Assembly (NCBI GenBank): GCA_965214615.1
Contig: OZ243952.1
Location: 620,001 to 684,000 of the forward strand
Reading direction: 5' to 3'
DNA: 64,000 bases
Source: CBDAUN01 sp965214615
Lineage (GTDB): Bacteria; Pseudomonadota; Gammaproteobacteria; Arenicellales; JAJDZL01
The notes beneath the pieces are model-generated. The model ran no database searches. It saw nothing but the letters and a program-made list of their open reading frames with translations, and was not told the DNA's origin. Position 1 is the stretch's first letter. The number at the start of each line of letters is the position of its first letter. This document shows positions 25,501 to 33,946 of the stretch, piece after piece. A program made the translations under genes and the position numbers.

Positions 25501-28500
25501 GTGCTTGAGTTCCTGCAGCCGTGCCCCATTCCGAAAGCGCCCGTCAGGCTTCAGACAGCCTTATTTCCGGTCTCTAATGCGTCAGGAGAATACACGTTCC
25601 GGATTTCGACGCTGCCATATGACATCAATCCGAAGAGCGAGCTGCATTGCCGCGGAAAAGTACGCCTGCTCGACGCCCGGCCTGCGATTGATGCGCCTGA
25701 CACGTTTGCGGATATCGACGTCTCGCGCTACGAGGCTCTTGCCTATGGTGCCGACGACGAGCTCTATGAACGTTTCGAGGTGGTTCTCGGAGATACCTAC
25801 CAGTACGGCCCCCACTTTCGAAACATTCGCAAGCTCAGGCGCGAACGCGACACCGGCTGCCTGTTGCTGGATGTCGGGGTTGACGAAGCGCTGTGGATGG
25901 ACGCAAGAGGCGAAGGCTATGTTTTTTTCCCGCCGCTGGTCGATGGCGGCCTGCAGTCTTTTCTCTACGATCTGATGCTCGGCGCGGATCGCTTTGCCAT
26001 ACCCTTGCGGGTGGAAAATGTAACCTTCCTGGGCGCCCCGACAGTACCGCGCCTGGTGTGTCAGCTGACCTATCCGGGCGGCAAGCGGTACGAAGTCGAC
26101 GACAAGGGTCAGTTTGACGTTCCCAACGGCGAATGGGTTTCAGGCCGGGTGAACTTCTATGATGATGCGACCGGCGCCCTCAGCCTCCATGTCGAGAAAT
26201 ACATCTCTTTCATTTCGTACCCCAATCGGGCAGACAAGCGTCGCAGCAAGCATCGCATCGTCTGGCAGCCCAAGTTGCTGGCCGATGGCGGCACGATTGC
26301 CGAGCGGCTGCCCGATGGGGAGATCGATCCCAGCGTCCTGCTCGCGGCGCTCGAGCGCGGCGATTGCGGCGACGCGCAGATCTGTCACGCCCTGGAGTTT
26401 GCAGGATCCAGGGAGCCGGAGCAGACCGTGCTCCAAAGCTGTATCGATCATCTGTCCAGTGAGCAGGGGCTAAGCGAGTTTTGGCTCATCGCCGACGACG
26501 AGGAAACCGCGCAGGCATGTTTTGATGCTTTCCACGGGCAAGATGCCCCGCTGCGCTTTGACTGCCTTGTTCCGGCCGCGCGCCAGACCTGCGCGCTTGA
26601 TCAGGGACTGTTGCGACGGTGTGCGGTACAGGTTGTGTTTCTCCACGGCGACGGGGATGATTTCACAGCCGACGACTGGCAGTTCTGGCGAGAGGTCACA
26701 GTCGCTGGAGGATTGGCGCTGGTCTGTCACGAAGATGGCGCAGCCATAAGAGCCGGCGCGGGCTGGAATGTGTTGCGTGCGGGTCGGCGGACGACTCTGC
26801 TGCAAGCGCCTTCATTGAGCATGGACGAGGCGGGCGAGTCGTTGCCGACGGGCCCGCGCTGGGTGCTTGGGGAGTCGCAGAGCCTGGCGCGAGACTGGGC
26901 AGCCTTGCTTGATGACAATTCGGCGGTTCATTCGATTCCTTGCGAGACCTTGGTGTCGGACCGCCCCTTCGAGCCCGAGGCGCACCCCGACGCAGCGCAA
27001 TTGCAGGCGATTGATTATTTCTGTGGCTGGGATGCGGAAGATCCGACCGGTGAGAGGGCGGTCTGCCAATTCGTCTCCCTGATTCAGTCGCTGGCTCCCT
27101 ACAGGATTGAACATGCCGCGAACCGGTGCCGCGTCACCGTGGTCACCCGCAAGGCAGTTTTCGATGCCGAGGACGCGCGCGGGAGCGCGCTTTGGGGGGC
27201 GGTGCGCACCATGGCGCTGGAGGTTGTCGAGGAGGCTGGGTTCGAATTCCGGTTGGTGGACTTGAGCGACGCCGGTGATCTGAAGACTCTCGCATGGCTC
27301 GCACGCGGCGACCTTCGCGAACGCGAGATGGCGGTGCGCGATGGCCGGGTGTGGGTGCCGCGGGTGGTGAGCAACCGCGATGAGTATCCGTACTTGCCTG
27401 AAGGCGATGATACGCCCTATCGGCTGTTCGTGGACAAGGCGGGACAGATCAGCGGTCTGCGGATGAAGACCTACGACCCGCCGCCTGTGGGACCGCGCCA
27501 TGTGGAGATTGACGTTACGGCGGCGGCGCTTAACTTCCGCGATGTCATGGTGACCCTGGGGCTGCTGCCTTCATCGGCCTACGAGCGTTCAGCGTTCGGT
27601 CAGGAGGTCGGCATGGAGGCGAGCGGAGTGGTGCGCCGCATCGGCACGTCGGTGGTCGGGCTCGAGCCCGGCGACGAAGTGGTTTTCGTTGACGGCGGGA
27701 GTATTGCCAATCGTTCGGTGGTCGGTTGCCACCGTGTCTTCCGCAAGCCCGGGAATCTGAGCATGGAGGAGGCCGCATCGTCGCTTTCGGTCTACGTCAC
27801 CGCCTATTATGCACTGATCCACCTGGCTCGGCTGCGCAAGGGGCAGCGCGTTCTCATTCACTCCGCTATGGGCGGCGTCGGGCAGGCCGCCGTCGCGCTC
27901 GCGAGAAACGCGGGCGCGCAGATCTACGCGACTGCAGGCAGCGCGAAAAAGCGCAGCCAACTACTCGAACTCGGAGTCCAGGCGGCATTTGACTCCCACA
28001 GCGAGGAATGGCATGCGGATTTGATGAAAGCGACCGGCGGACAGGGCGTCGATGTCGTGCTGAACTCTCTGGCCGGCCGTCACGTCGCGCTTTGCCTCGA
28101 GGCCTTGCGGGCAGGCGGCTGGCATTGCGAGATCGGAAAGATCGACATCTATGCCGACAGCGCTCTGAGTCTGCGCGTGTTTCGCAGGAACCTGCGCTTC
28201 GCGGCACTCGATCTAGACCGACTGACGGTTGACGATCCGATCCTCACGCGCGAAATTTCGGAGACCTGTCTCGACTTGCTCGCCCGCGGCGTGGTGCCGC
28301 CTCTTGAGGTGACAGTCTTTACCTACGGCGACTACGCGAAAGCTCTGCGGCTCATGATATCGGGACAGCATCAGGGAAAACTGGTGCTCAAGACGCCGTC
28401 GGTGCCTGCGACTTTTCCGATTGACGATCGGCGCCCGCTGCTTGATCCGGAGGCAACGTATCTTGTCACCGGCGGTCTGGGCGGGATCGGTCACAGGCTC

Positions 28501-29715
28501 CTTCCGTACCTGGTGACGATTGGTGCCCGCCACCTGACCTTGATGGACCGCGACCGGGAACGCCGCCGCAGCGAGTCCTGGTTACGCAGTTCGACGACAC
28601 TTGCCGATATAGGCGAGGGGGTCGGGATAGACATTGTTGCAGGTGACGTGGCGGATCTGGAGGATGTGCGACGTTGCGTTGCCGGCGTGAAGCGGCCGCT
28701 CAAGGGAGTGTTCCATCTTGCCAGCATTCTGGACGACTGCCTGCTGGCGGACTTGACGCCGGAATCGATCGCCCGAGTGTTCGCTCCCAAGGCGCAGGGG
28801 GCGCTCAATCTTCATCGCGCCACGGCCGGCCTCGCGCTCGATCACTTTGTCATGATGTCTTCTACTTCGGCAACTTTCGGCAATCCGGGCCAGATCAACT
28901 ACAGCGCGGCAAATGCGTATTTGGACGGCCTTGCCGCCTGCCGCCGCCAACAGGGATTGCCGGCGCTCTCCTATGTTCTGGCGGCGGTCGCTGATACGGG
29001 CATGGCTGCGCGCAATATTGGCGTCCTGCGTCTGATGAAGGCGGCTGGCACGCCGCCTGTGAGCAGCCAGTTCGCGATCGCCAATCTTGACTATGCACTG
29101 CGTACGATGGATCACGATGATCACCTGATCACCGCACTTTTCAAGCGTCGAATCTGGAGTGCACATTCCTCCGACTACATGCGCACCGGACGCCTGATCA
29201 GCAATCAGGATGCATTCGAATCCGGCGCCGAGGGGCAACTGACAATCGATGACGTCATGGCGCAGATTGCCGCCAAGGTTGCCGAGCTTTGCGGCCACGA
29301 CGAGGGCGGCCTGGAGGACCCCTTCTCCAGCTTCGGTCTGAATTCGATCGCGGTAGCCGAGCTGGGGGCGTTCATTCAAAGCGAGTTCAACTTTCAGGCC
29401 AGTGCGCTGGAGCTGATGACCACAGCCTCGTGTCAGTCGCTGGCGCACGCCATCGTCTTCGGCGAGACTACGGATGCGGGGGCCGAGACGGAGGAGGAAA
29501 TCGATTCGATTGGATCCTTGCCTGCGGTGGCGCTGCGGCTTGATCGCCGCAGGCCCTCCGAGTTTGCCAGCCAGCCCGAGGATCATTTTTCGCCGAAGTC
29601 CTGTTCCCGAGACAGCCGCGTCGCCGCGGCCGAGTGTCGCGAGAGCGGGCTGAGCGTCGTGATTGCGCAAGACAGTACAAGACCGCATGGCCGAATCGCG
29701 CCCCGCTCCGGCTGA
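22540..29715 (+). CDS. Single-module fully reducing type I polyketide synthase (KS-AT-DH-psiMT-ER-KR-ACP)
   Basis: A 2391-residue megasynthase. KS: residues about 25-450, Cys193 in YCTACSAGL, His337 in EAHATGTAVGDP, His376 in NVGHMEA; CSAG replaces the usual CSSS. AT: about 545-870, Ser645 in GHSSGEVAAAYA, with AFHS at 756-759, which points to malonyl-CoA. DH: about 930-1210, His958 in HRVHHASIMP (the family Gly is His here) and Asp1135 in VDGGLQ. About 1280-1600: a stretch with only traces of a C-methyltransferase and no SAM glycine motif, plus the KR structural part. ER: about 1640-1950, HSAMGGVGQAA at 1774. KR: about 1965-2190, TGGLGGIG at 1977, LDD, Tyr2122 and Asn2126. ACP: about 2225-2310, phosphopantetheine Ser2269 in GLNSIAVAEL. 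No thioesterase: the next gene supplies a reductase for release. It is probably iterative and makes a saturated chain. The start is uncertain (TTG 22534, ATG 22540, or ATG 22600). Confidence 0.93.
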   Translation: MAQRTNIACVMGKRASTLPNMDSGVAIVGYSYRMPGGICSDADFWTLMTEREIVQEPITDRYGKGYLPIGEFSGPGRFASPYEGLIRDDTELLFDRAFFGLSHNELRQTEPQVRLLLNCAWEAIEHVGWDLHWLRNSPTGVFIGSQVPAVSNWRPQHGVTEYSVSGISLAMLANRISYHFNLMGPSATYCTACSAGLTALHAAINALACGDCDQALVGAVTYLGSARISSGFNLMGVISPDGICHSFDAQANGYMRSEGSFVFAIKPLAAAERDGDPIYAVIEATAVNAAGTADGTEGLAPGRFISAPTRHSQSLVMREAAARAGCKPWEVDYIEAHATGTAVGDPIEGNAISEAFGGFEREVPLRVSSVKSNVGHMEAAAFHCSLLKVVLMMRRRIFAPTSKSFQVPNPKIDFESCPMRVQTECEPFPEHPVVMGINSFGFGGANGHCVVREYRPSRPRLWSVPVAPDAGFMIPLSARTPDALVESAQRLRETLDAQPPDLYALAGNFSRRRTHFAARTAFAARSLPDLADALDGFAQSGAPIGTAEQGERRLVMVFSGQGTQWSGCGRDLYQAHPVFRRAVDAIERHWREHADTSLRDACFEAPQEELDKVELAQPAIFMIQCALVELFKTWGVYPDCVVGHSSGEVAAAYASGALSLATATRLVYRRATLQKRVAGSGRMLTIGLDRPGVEDLLDFLGIVFRVDGRRPVEVEIACENSSANTVVCGREDDLRPVIDELDRRNFQHRLIPGNIAFHSRVMDAIEDDVLDALAFLDARAFDADVPFISSVTGVESQRLDSAYWWSNIRQPVRFAAAMETIKRDYRPDVVLEISPHSALVPIVAQCVEGIAPPPAVISTFKRDADACTAFLEALGALFRAGVTLDFAAQYPRPEPIVHLLPGHPRDERTTVDNRLDDEFFLGQGEYAHGPLVGHRIPSDHLLFESRLSEAAFPWLAEHRVHHASIMPAAGYIELILQALGGVPVHIDVLEFLQPCPIPKAPVRLQTALFPVSNASGEYTFRISTLPYDINPKSELHCRGKVRLLDARPAIDAPDTFADIDVSRYEALAYGADDELYERFEVVLGDTYQYGPHFRNIRKLRRERDTGCLLLDVGVDEALWMDARGEGYVFFPPLVDGGLQSFLYDLMLGADRFAIPLRVENVTFLGAPTVPRLVCQLTYPGGKRYEVDDKGQFDVPNGEWVSGRVNFYDDATGALSLHVEKYISFISYPNRADKRRSKHRIVWQPKLLADGGTIAERLPDGEIDPSVLLAALERGDCGDAQICHALEFAGSREPEQTVLQSCIDHLSSEQGLSEFWLIADDEETAQACFDAFHGQDAPLRFDCLVPAARQTCALDQGLLRRCAVQVVFLHGDGDDFTADDWQFWREVTVAGGLALVCHEDGAAIRAGAGWNVLRAGRRTTLLQAPSLSMDEAGESLPTGPRWVLGESQSLARDWAALLDDNSAVHSIPCETLVSDRPFEPEAHPDAAQLQAIDYFCGWDAEDPTGERAVCQFVSLIQSLAPYRIEHAANRCRVTVVTRKAVFDAEDARGSALWGAVRTMALEVVEEAGFEFRLVDLSDAGDLKTLAWLARGDLREREMAVRDGRVWVPRVVSNRDEYPYLPEGDDTPYRLFVDKAGQISGLRMKTYDPPPVGPRHVEIDVTAAALNFRDVMVTLGLLPSSAYERSAFGQEVGMEASGVVRRIGTSVVGLEPGDEVVFVDGGSIANRSVVGCHRVFRKPGNLSMEEAASSLSVYVTAYYALIHLARLRKGQRVLIHSAMGGVGQAAVALARNAGAQIYATAGSAKKRSQLLELGVQAAFDSHSEEWHADLMKATGGQGVDVVLNSLAGRHVALCLEALRAGGWHCEIGKIDIYADSALSLRVFRRNLRFAALDLDRLTVDDPILTREISETCLDLLARGVVPPLEVTVFTYGDYAKALRLMISGQHQGKLVLKTPSVPATFPIDDRRPLLDPEATYLVTGGLGGIGHRLLPYLVTIGARHLTLMDRDRERRRSESWLRSSTTLADIGEGVGIDIVAGDVADLEDVRRCVAGVKRPLKGVFHLASILDDCLLADLTPESIARVFAPKAQGALNLHRATAGLALDHFVMMSSTSATFGNPGQINYSAANAYLDGLAACRRQQGLPALSYVLAAVADTGMAARNIGVLRLMKAAGTPPVSSQFAIANLDYALRTMDHDDHLITALFKRRIWSAHSSDYMRTGRLISNQDAFESGAEGQLTIDDVMAQIAAKVAELCGHDEGGLEDPFSSFGLNSIAVAELGAFIQSEFNFQASALELMTTASCQSLAHAIVFGETTDAGAETEEEIDSIGSLPAVALRLDRRRPSEFASQPEDHFSPKSCSRDSRVAAAECRESGLSVVIAQDSTRPHGRIAPRSG

Positions 29716-32188
29716 CTGGCCGGTGCAGCCTCTGACAGGCCGCCTTCCGCCGCAGTGCCTCAGGGACGTGGATGCGCTGCGGCGCGCCGTTCATACGACG
29801 CTTGCGCGCGAGACGCCGTCCGAGGCTGTGGCGCCGGATGGTTTCAGAGAAGTTCTGCTGACCGGGGCCACCGGTTTCGTGGGTCGCTTTCTGCTGCGCG
29901 CGCTATTGCGCCGCAGCGACCGGCTGATTGTGCATTGCCTGATTCGTTCCGAGAGTGCAGAGCACGGGCTCGCGCGGCTGCGCGACACGCTGGAGCACAC
30001 AGAAATCCGCGAGGAGATTTGCGAAGACCGGGTGCGGGTGGTGCCAGGAGACCTATCCCTTGAGCGCTTTGGACTGACCGAGTCCGTGTTCGCAAGACTG
30101 TGTCATCGGATCGACGCCGTCTATCACGCTGGCGCCAATGTGGATCTGGTTTCGTCCTATGCCGACATCCGCGAGGCCAACGTGCTCGGGATGCGCAGCG
30201 TGCTTGAGCTTTGTTTGAGCACGCGCTTCAAGCACCTGTTCTACTGTTCCACGATGGGAATTTTTCCCGAGTATTTTTGCGACTTCGGCAAAGAGTACCG
30301 CCACAGCCGGATCGACGATCAGATGCCGCCGGATCTGAAATGTATGAAAAAAACCTTTCCGCTCGGTGTATTCGGATACCCGTGGAGCAAGCTGGTGGCG
30401 GAGCAAGGCGTGCTTTTCGCGCAGGCGGCAGGCATGCCTGGCGCTATTTTTCGACTTCCCAACATGGGGCTTTCGAGCACGGGGTTTACGCAGGCGAACA
30501 GTCTTGCGACGCGTCTTTTTGCCGCGGCGACTCTGGTTGAAAAGGTTCCGCTCGGCTTTTCCATTCAACGCAACGCCGAACCGGTCGACACGGTCAGCGA
30601 AATCTGCGCGGCGATCTCGCTTAACCCGGACCGCCGTTTCACCATCTATCATTGCTGCGACCCGGAGCCTCCCTACGAAGATCTGGAGGTGGCGTATCTT
30701 GGCTTTTACTGGCAAAGCGTTCCCTATGCATCCTTTAGGCGTTCGTGCCAGGCTCTAGGCGACGATTCGCCGCTGCGCGGCCACTGGGTGCTACTCGACC
30801 ATTTTGCACCTTACTGGTTTGGCGAAAACAGGGATCGCCGCAGGCTCCCGATCAGCGATCGCGCCATTCGGGAAGACTGTCCCGACGTAATAAGTTGGCC
30901 CGGCTTGCTGATCCGGCATGCGCGCTCCTACGACTGGATCAATCGTCATCGGCCCGGATGGCCCTGTCCAATCCTGCATGGCCGTCTGGACCTTGACGGT
31001 CTCATGGGGCAGGCCGAAAAGTATGCCGGTCGCATGGGCGTATCCTTCGAGCAAGCCTACCCCGAGTGGCTGCTTGCCGGGTTGCGGCAACTTTTGGAGG
31101 CGCTGGAACTGCCGGATGCCCGACTTCGCAAAACGCGGATCAGTCACATCGTATACGGGCTGACGCGCGCATTGCGCAACAATGCGGCACTGGCCCGCGA
31201 ACTGTCCCGGCATCCGGAGATCGACAATGAGCGGATTACGCATCCGGTCTTCATAGTCGGGGCCAACCGATCCGGCACAACTTTTCTTCAGCGCCTGCTA
31301 TCGCGCGACAGCCGTTTCTGGTCACTGAGGCGCTATGAACTGATAGAGCCGGTGCTGCCTGGCGGCGAGTATGCCACTGTGGCAGGTACGGCGGCGGATC
31401 CCCGGCGAGCCTATGCGGAAGAACTGCTAGGCGCGACCAACGTCGTCGATACGCTGTCCGGAATTCACACTGTCGACATCGACGAGCCTGAGGAGGACTT
31501 ATGGATCTTCTGGCTGACATTCTGTGCCTGGACATATGCGGTCGCGTACCACGCGCCGGGCTATGGCCGCTGGCTGTCCGAGGTTGGTTCACGCAACTCC
31601 TACGCCTATCACCGGCGGGTGATGCAGCACTTTACCTGGCAGCGGCGCAAGCGCGAACCGCTTGGACATCGTCAATGGCTGTTGAAGATGCCTTTTCACC
31701 TCAGAGAACTGGATGTGGTGGCGCAGACCTATCCGGATGCGTTCTTCATTCAAACCCATCGCGCTCCTGTCGAGGTTATGGGTTCATGGTGCAGCATTGT
31801 CGATCGGATACGGGGATTTACCGCAGAGCACGGTGATCCGCACGAAGTCGGCCGCGAGCAGTTGGCTTTCATGAGTGGAATGCTGAACAGCGGGATGCGA
31901 TTTCGGACATCCCAGCCGCAGCTTCAAGGGCGCTGGGCGGATGTCCGCTATGCCGATCTGGTCGATAATCCGATGGCAGTTGTCAGAGGCATTTACGCAC
32001 GGTTCGGCTGGCCTCTTGATCCTGCTACCGCTGACGCAATGCACAAGTGGCTCGCACTTCAGGAGGAACAGCGCCGACAAGAGCCGCGGCACGAGTACAG
32101 GTTGGAGAATTACGGACTCACGTCTGACGACGTGAACGAGGCGTTCGCATCCTATCTGGATTTTGCTGCCGCGCGCGGGTGCGCCTGA
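29687..32188 (+). CDS. Thioester reductase-sulfotransferase fusion protein
   Basis: An 833-residue two-domain enzyme. Its ATG lies 29 bases inside the PKS gene, so translation is coupled. Residues about 52-400 form an extended short-chain dehydrogenase of the thioester-reductase type that releases PKS/NRPS chains. They show GATGFVG at 60-66 for NADPH, Ser188 in CSTMG, and Tyr231/Lys235 in YPWSK. Residues about 515-833 form a Sulfotransfer_3-type sulfotransferase, with the PAPS loop VGANRSGTTFLQRLL (GANRSGTT 525-532) and the second PAPS element FIQTHRAPVEVMGSW. About 110 residues in between have no assigned fold. Predicted reaction: reduce the ACP-bound acyl chain to aldehyde or alcohol, then transfer sulfate from PAPS to a hydroxyl. 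Whether the sulfate goes to the new terminal alcohol or to an in-chain hydroxyl cannot be told. A TTG at 29663 is an alternative start. Confidence 0.88.
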   Translation: MAESRPAPADWPVQPLTGRLPPQCLRDVDALRRAVHTTLARETPSEAVAPDGFREVLLTGATGFVGRFLLRALLRRSDRLIVHCLIRSESAEHGLARLRDTLEHTEIREEICEDRVRVVPGDLSLERFGLTESVFARLCHRIDAVYHAGANVDLVSSYADIREANVLGMRSVLELCLSTRFKHLFYCSTMGIFPEYFCDFGKEYRHSRIDDQMPPDLKCMKKTFPLGVFGYPWSKLVAEQGVLFAQAAGMPGAIFRLPNMGLSSTGFTQANSLATRLFAAATLVEKVPLGFSIQRNAEPVDTVSEICAAISLNPDRRFTIYHCCDPEPPYEDLEVAYLGFYWQSVPYASFRRSCQALGDDSPLRGHWVLLDHFAPYWFGENRDRRRLPISDRAIREDCPDVISWPGLLIRHARSYDWINRHRPGWPCPILHGRLDLDGLMGQAEKYAGRMGVSFEQAYPEWLLAGLRQLLEALELPDARLRKTRISHIVYGLTRALRNNAALARELSRHPEIDNERITHPVFIVGANRSGTTFLQRLLSRDSRFWSLRRYELIEPVLPGGEYATVAGTAADPRRAYAEELLGATNVVDTLSGIHTVDIDEPEEDLWIFWLTFCAWTYAVAYHAPGYGRWLSEVGSRNSYAYHRRVMQHFTWQRRKREPLGHRQWLLKMPFHLRELDVVAQTYPDAFFIQTHRAPVEVMGSWCSIVDRIRGFTAEHGDPHEVGREQLAFMSGMLNSGMRFRTSQPQLQGRWADVRYADLVDNPMAVVRGIYARFGWPLDPATADAMHKWLALQEEQRRQEPRHEYRLENYGLTSDDVNEAFASYLDFAAARGCA

Positions 32189-32255
32189 ACCTTGAATGCG
32201 GTAAATTTCCGGCTCATTGGAGCGCCGCCTGAGCCAATGTAATCGTTTCGCCGGT

Positions 32256-33455
32256 CTACGAATTCGATCCGCTGTTTCGGGTTGTCTTGACAAGCAACTC
32301 GGTGTCGGGCGAGAATCGGGCGATCAGCGGCAGCATGGCTGCACCGATAACGCGTGCTTTCGGCCCGATAGATCCTGATTCGATTTCGACCGGCGAAAGT
32401 CCTGTGCTATCGAACTTGCCGTAGGCCTGCGCCACTTGGCTGACTACGCGGCTTCGCCAGTCGGGTCGAAGCACGCCGTCTACGATGACGACTTCGAAGT
32501 CGACTACGCTGACTGCAGCCACTACAGCGCGGGCCAGGGCTTCCGCTGCCGGGTGCATCCAGTCGCTGAAAATACTTTCGATTTCGGGCGAGTTGCGGTC
32601 GCCGGTCAGTACTGACGCTTCAAGTCCTGCCGCTTTTAACGTGCGCTCAAGATCGATCGCCGAAGCCAGATGGATCAGCTGGGGCGCACGGCTGCCGTCA
32701 TTCTGATTTCCACCCATCGGCATTGAGCCTAGAGCGCCAGCATTGAACTGCTCGCCACGGTAGAGGCGACCGTTAATTACGATTCCGCCCCCGACAAAGC
32801 TGCCCAGGTAGATGTACAGTGCGCTGCGACGGTTGATTTTATCGCCAACCGCCATCTCTGCCGCGCAGGCCGCCGTGGCATCGTTGCATAGCGACACATC
32901 CAATCCGGTTGCAGATTCAAGTTCGGCAGCAACGTCAATCTCCTGCCACGAGGCGATCGTCTCGCGCTGCAATTCAAGCACGTCGGCCCACTCGTGCAGC
33001 ATCCAGGGCATTGCAACACCGACTCCGACAATACGATCGCGCAAGCCGGAGTCGAGTGCGTCTACGAGCGAGCGTGCCGTGTCCTTTGCCAGTTTCATGG
33101 TCTGTGCCGGAAGCGGAACATCGTAGCGAATCGTTCTGGAATCGACGGTGTCGCCTCGAAAGTCGACGAGTTGCGCTTCAAGGCTGCGGCGTCCTATTTT
33201 GACTCCCATCGAAAATGCGCCGCTTGAATTGAGCGCAATCGGGGTGAACGGTTTTCCGACATGTCCCCGCACTTTCTCGCACTCGACCAACAGCCCGTCG
33301 TCGAGCAATGAATCGACAATCACCATTGCCGCCTGACTGCTAAGGCCGGTGACACGCGCAATTTCTGCTTTTGACAGCGCGCCTGATCTGCGAATGGCGG
33401 CAATAAGCAGACGCTCGTTGTACGCTCTCATGCCGATTGGGTCTTGGGATCGCAT
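32256..33455 (-). CDS. ROK-family transcriptional repressor of the polyol operon
   Basis: A 399-residue regulator. A winged helix-turn-helix occupies residues about 10-70 (LLIAAIRRSGALSKAEIARV, then GLSSQAAMVIVDSLLDDGLL). A ROK sugar-kinase-like domain follows, with VGVGVAMPW, LCNDATAACAAEMAVGD and GSFVGGGIVINGRLYRG. The usual ROK zinc motif CxCGxxGCxE is absent. The stretch GSMPMGGNQNDG stands in its place, so it binds its effector without that site. The ATG at 33455 has AGGAAA upstream; the track-length frame beyond it is non-homologous. It is downstream of, and co-oriented with, the mannitol dehydrogenase and transporter genes, and likely represses them in response to a polyol or its phosphate. 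Confidence 0.85.
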   Translation of the reverse strand: MRSQDPIGMRAYNERLLIAAIRRSGALSKAEIARVTGLSSQAAMVIVDSLLDDGLLVECEKVRGHVGKPFTPIALNSSGAFSMGVKIGRRSLEAQLVDFRGDTVDSRTIRYDVPLPAQTMKLAKDTARSLVDALDSGLRDRIVGVGVAMPWMLHEWADVLELQRETIASWQEIDVAAELESATGLDVSLCNDATAACAAEMAVGDKINRRSALYIYLGSFVGGGIVINGRLYRGEQFNAGALGSMPMGGNQNDGSRAPQLIHLASAIDLERTLKAAGLEASVLTGDRNSPEIESIFSDWMHPAAEALARAVVAAVSVVDFEVVIVDGVLRPDWRSRVVSQVAQAYGKFDSTGLSPVEIESGSIGPKARVIGAAMLPLIARFSPDTELLVKTTRNSGSNS

Positions 33456-33946
33456 TTTTATTTGGTTTCCTTGAAAATTGCCGCCAGCTCCACCGGACGA
33501 TTCATCAGGCGCCATAGTGACCGGTAGCGGTAGCCGGCTATGCCCGCATTGAGACAAGGCAATCTTCTGATTTCAATGCGGCGTCCGCTTCGAGCGGAAA
33601 CACCTAATCCATGCCAGGCATCGAAAATGTCAGCGTTGGCCCGCGCAATGAGTCCGCACGACTCCAGGACAGATATCGGTTGATTTGAAGATATTTCTTG
33701 ACCTGTTGATAATGGTAAGTATCTGCATTCTGCAAGTTTTGCTCAAACTTCCTCGTGCGATTATATGCTGTTGCCGAGAGCAAAAATATGTTCGCATCCG
33801 CTCCTTGAATTTTTAATTTCAGTCGCGCCGAATTGAGACGAATGCGCAATGACGCAGTATGATGCTTGCAGCTTCGTCCGAAACATGCCCTGGTTATGGA
33901 CGAAGCAAAGCGATGAGGCCTAAAGCCGCGATTCGAAAGTTTTCGG
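33456..33946. other. Gap between mannitol dehydrogenase and the ROK regulator
   Basis: No gene seen. It holds a minus-strand promoter candidate at 33718-33746, leaving a leader of about 250 bases before the regulator. The sequence is more AT-rich than its neighbours. Confidence 0.4.
33718..33746 (-). promoter_or_regulatory. Candidate promoter of the ROK regulator
   Basis: On the minus strand TTGAGC (33741-33746) and GATACT (33718-33723) are 17 bases apart. Both hexamers match the consensus at four or five positions. The long leader to the ATG makes it less certain. Confidence 0.35.

Noticed and set aside
32189..32255. Possible terminator hairpin (GGCTCA...TGAGCC) after the sulfotransferase gene
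   Set aside because: The stem is only six pairs and no T-tract follows on either strand.
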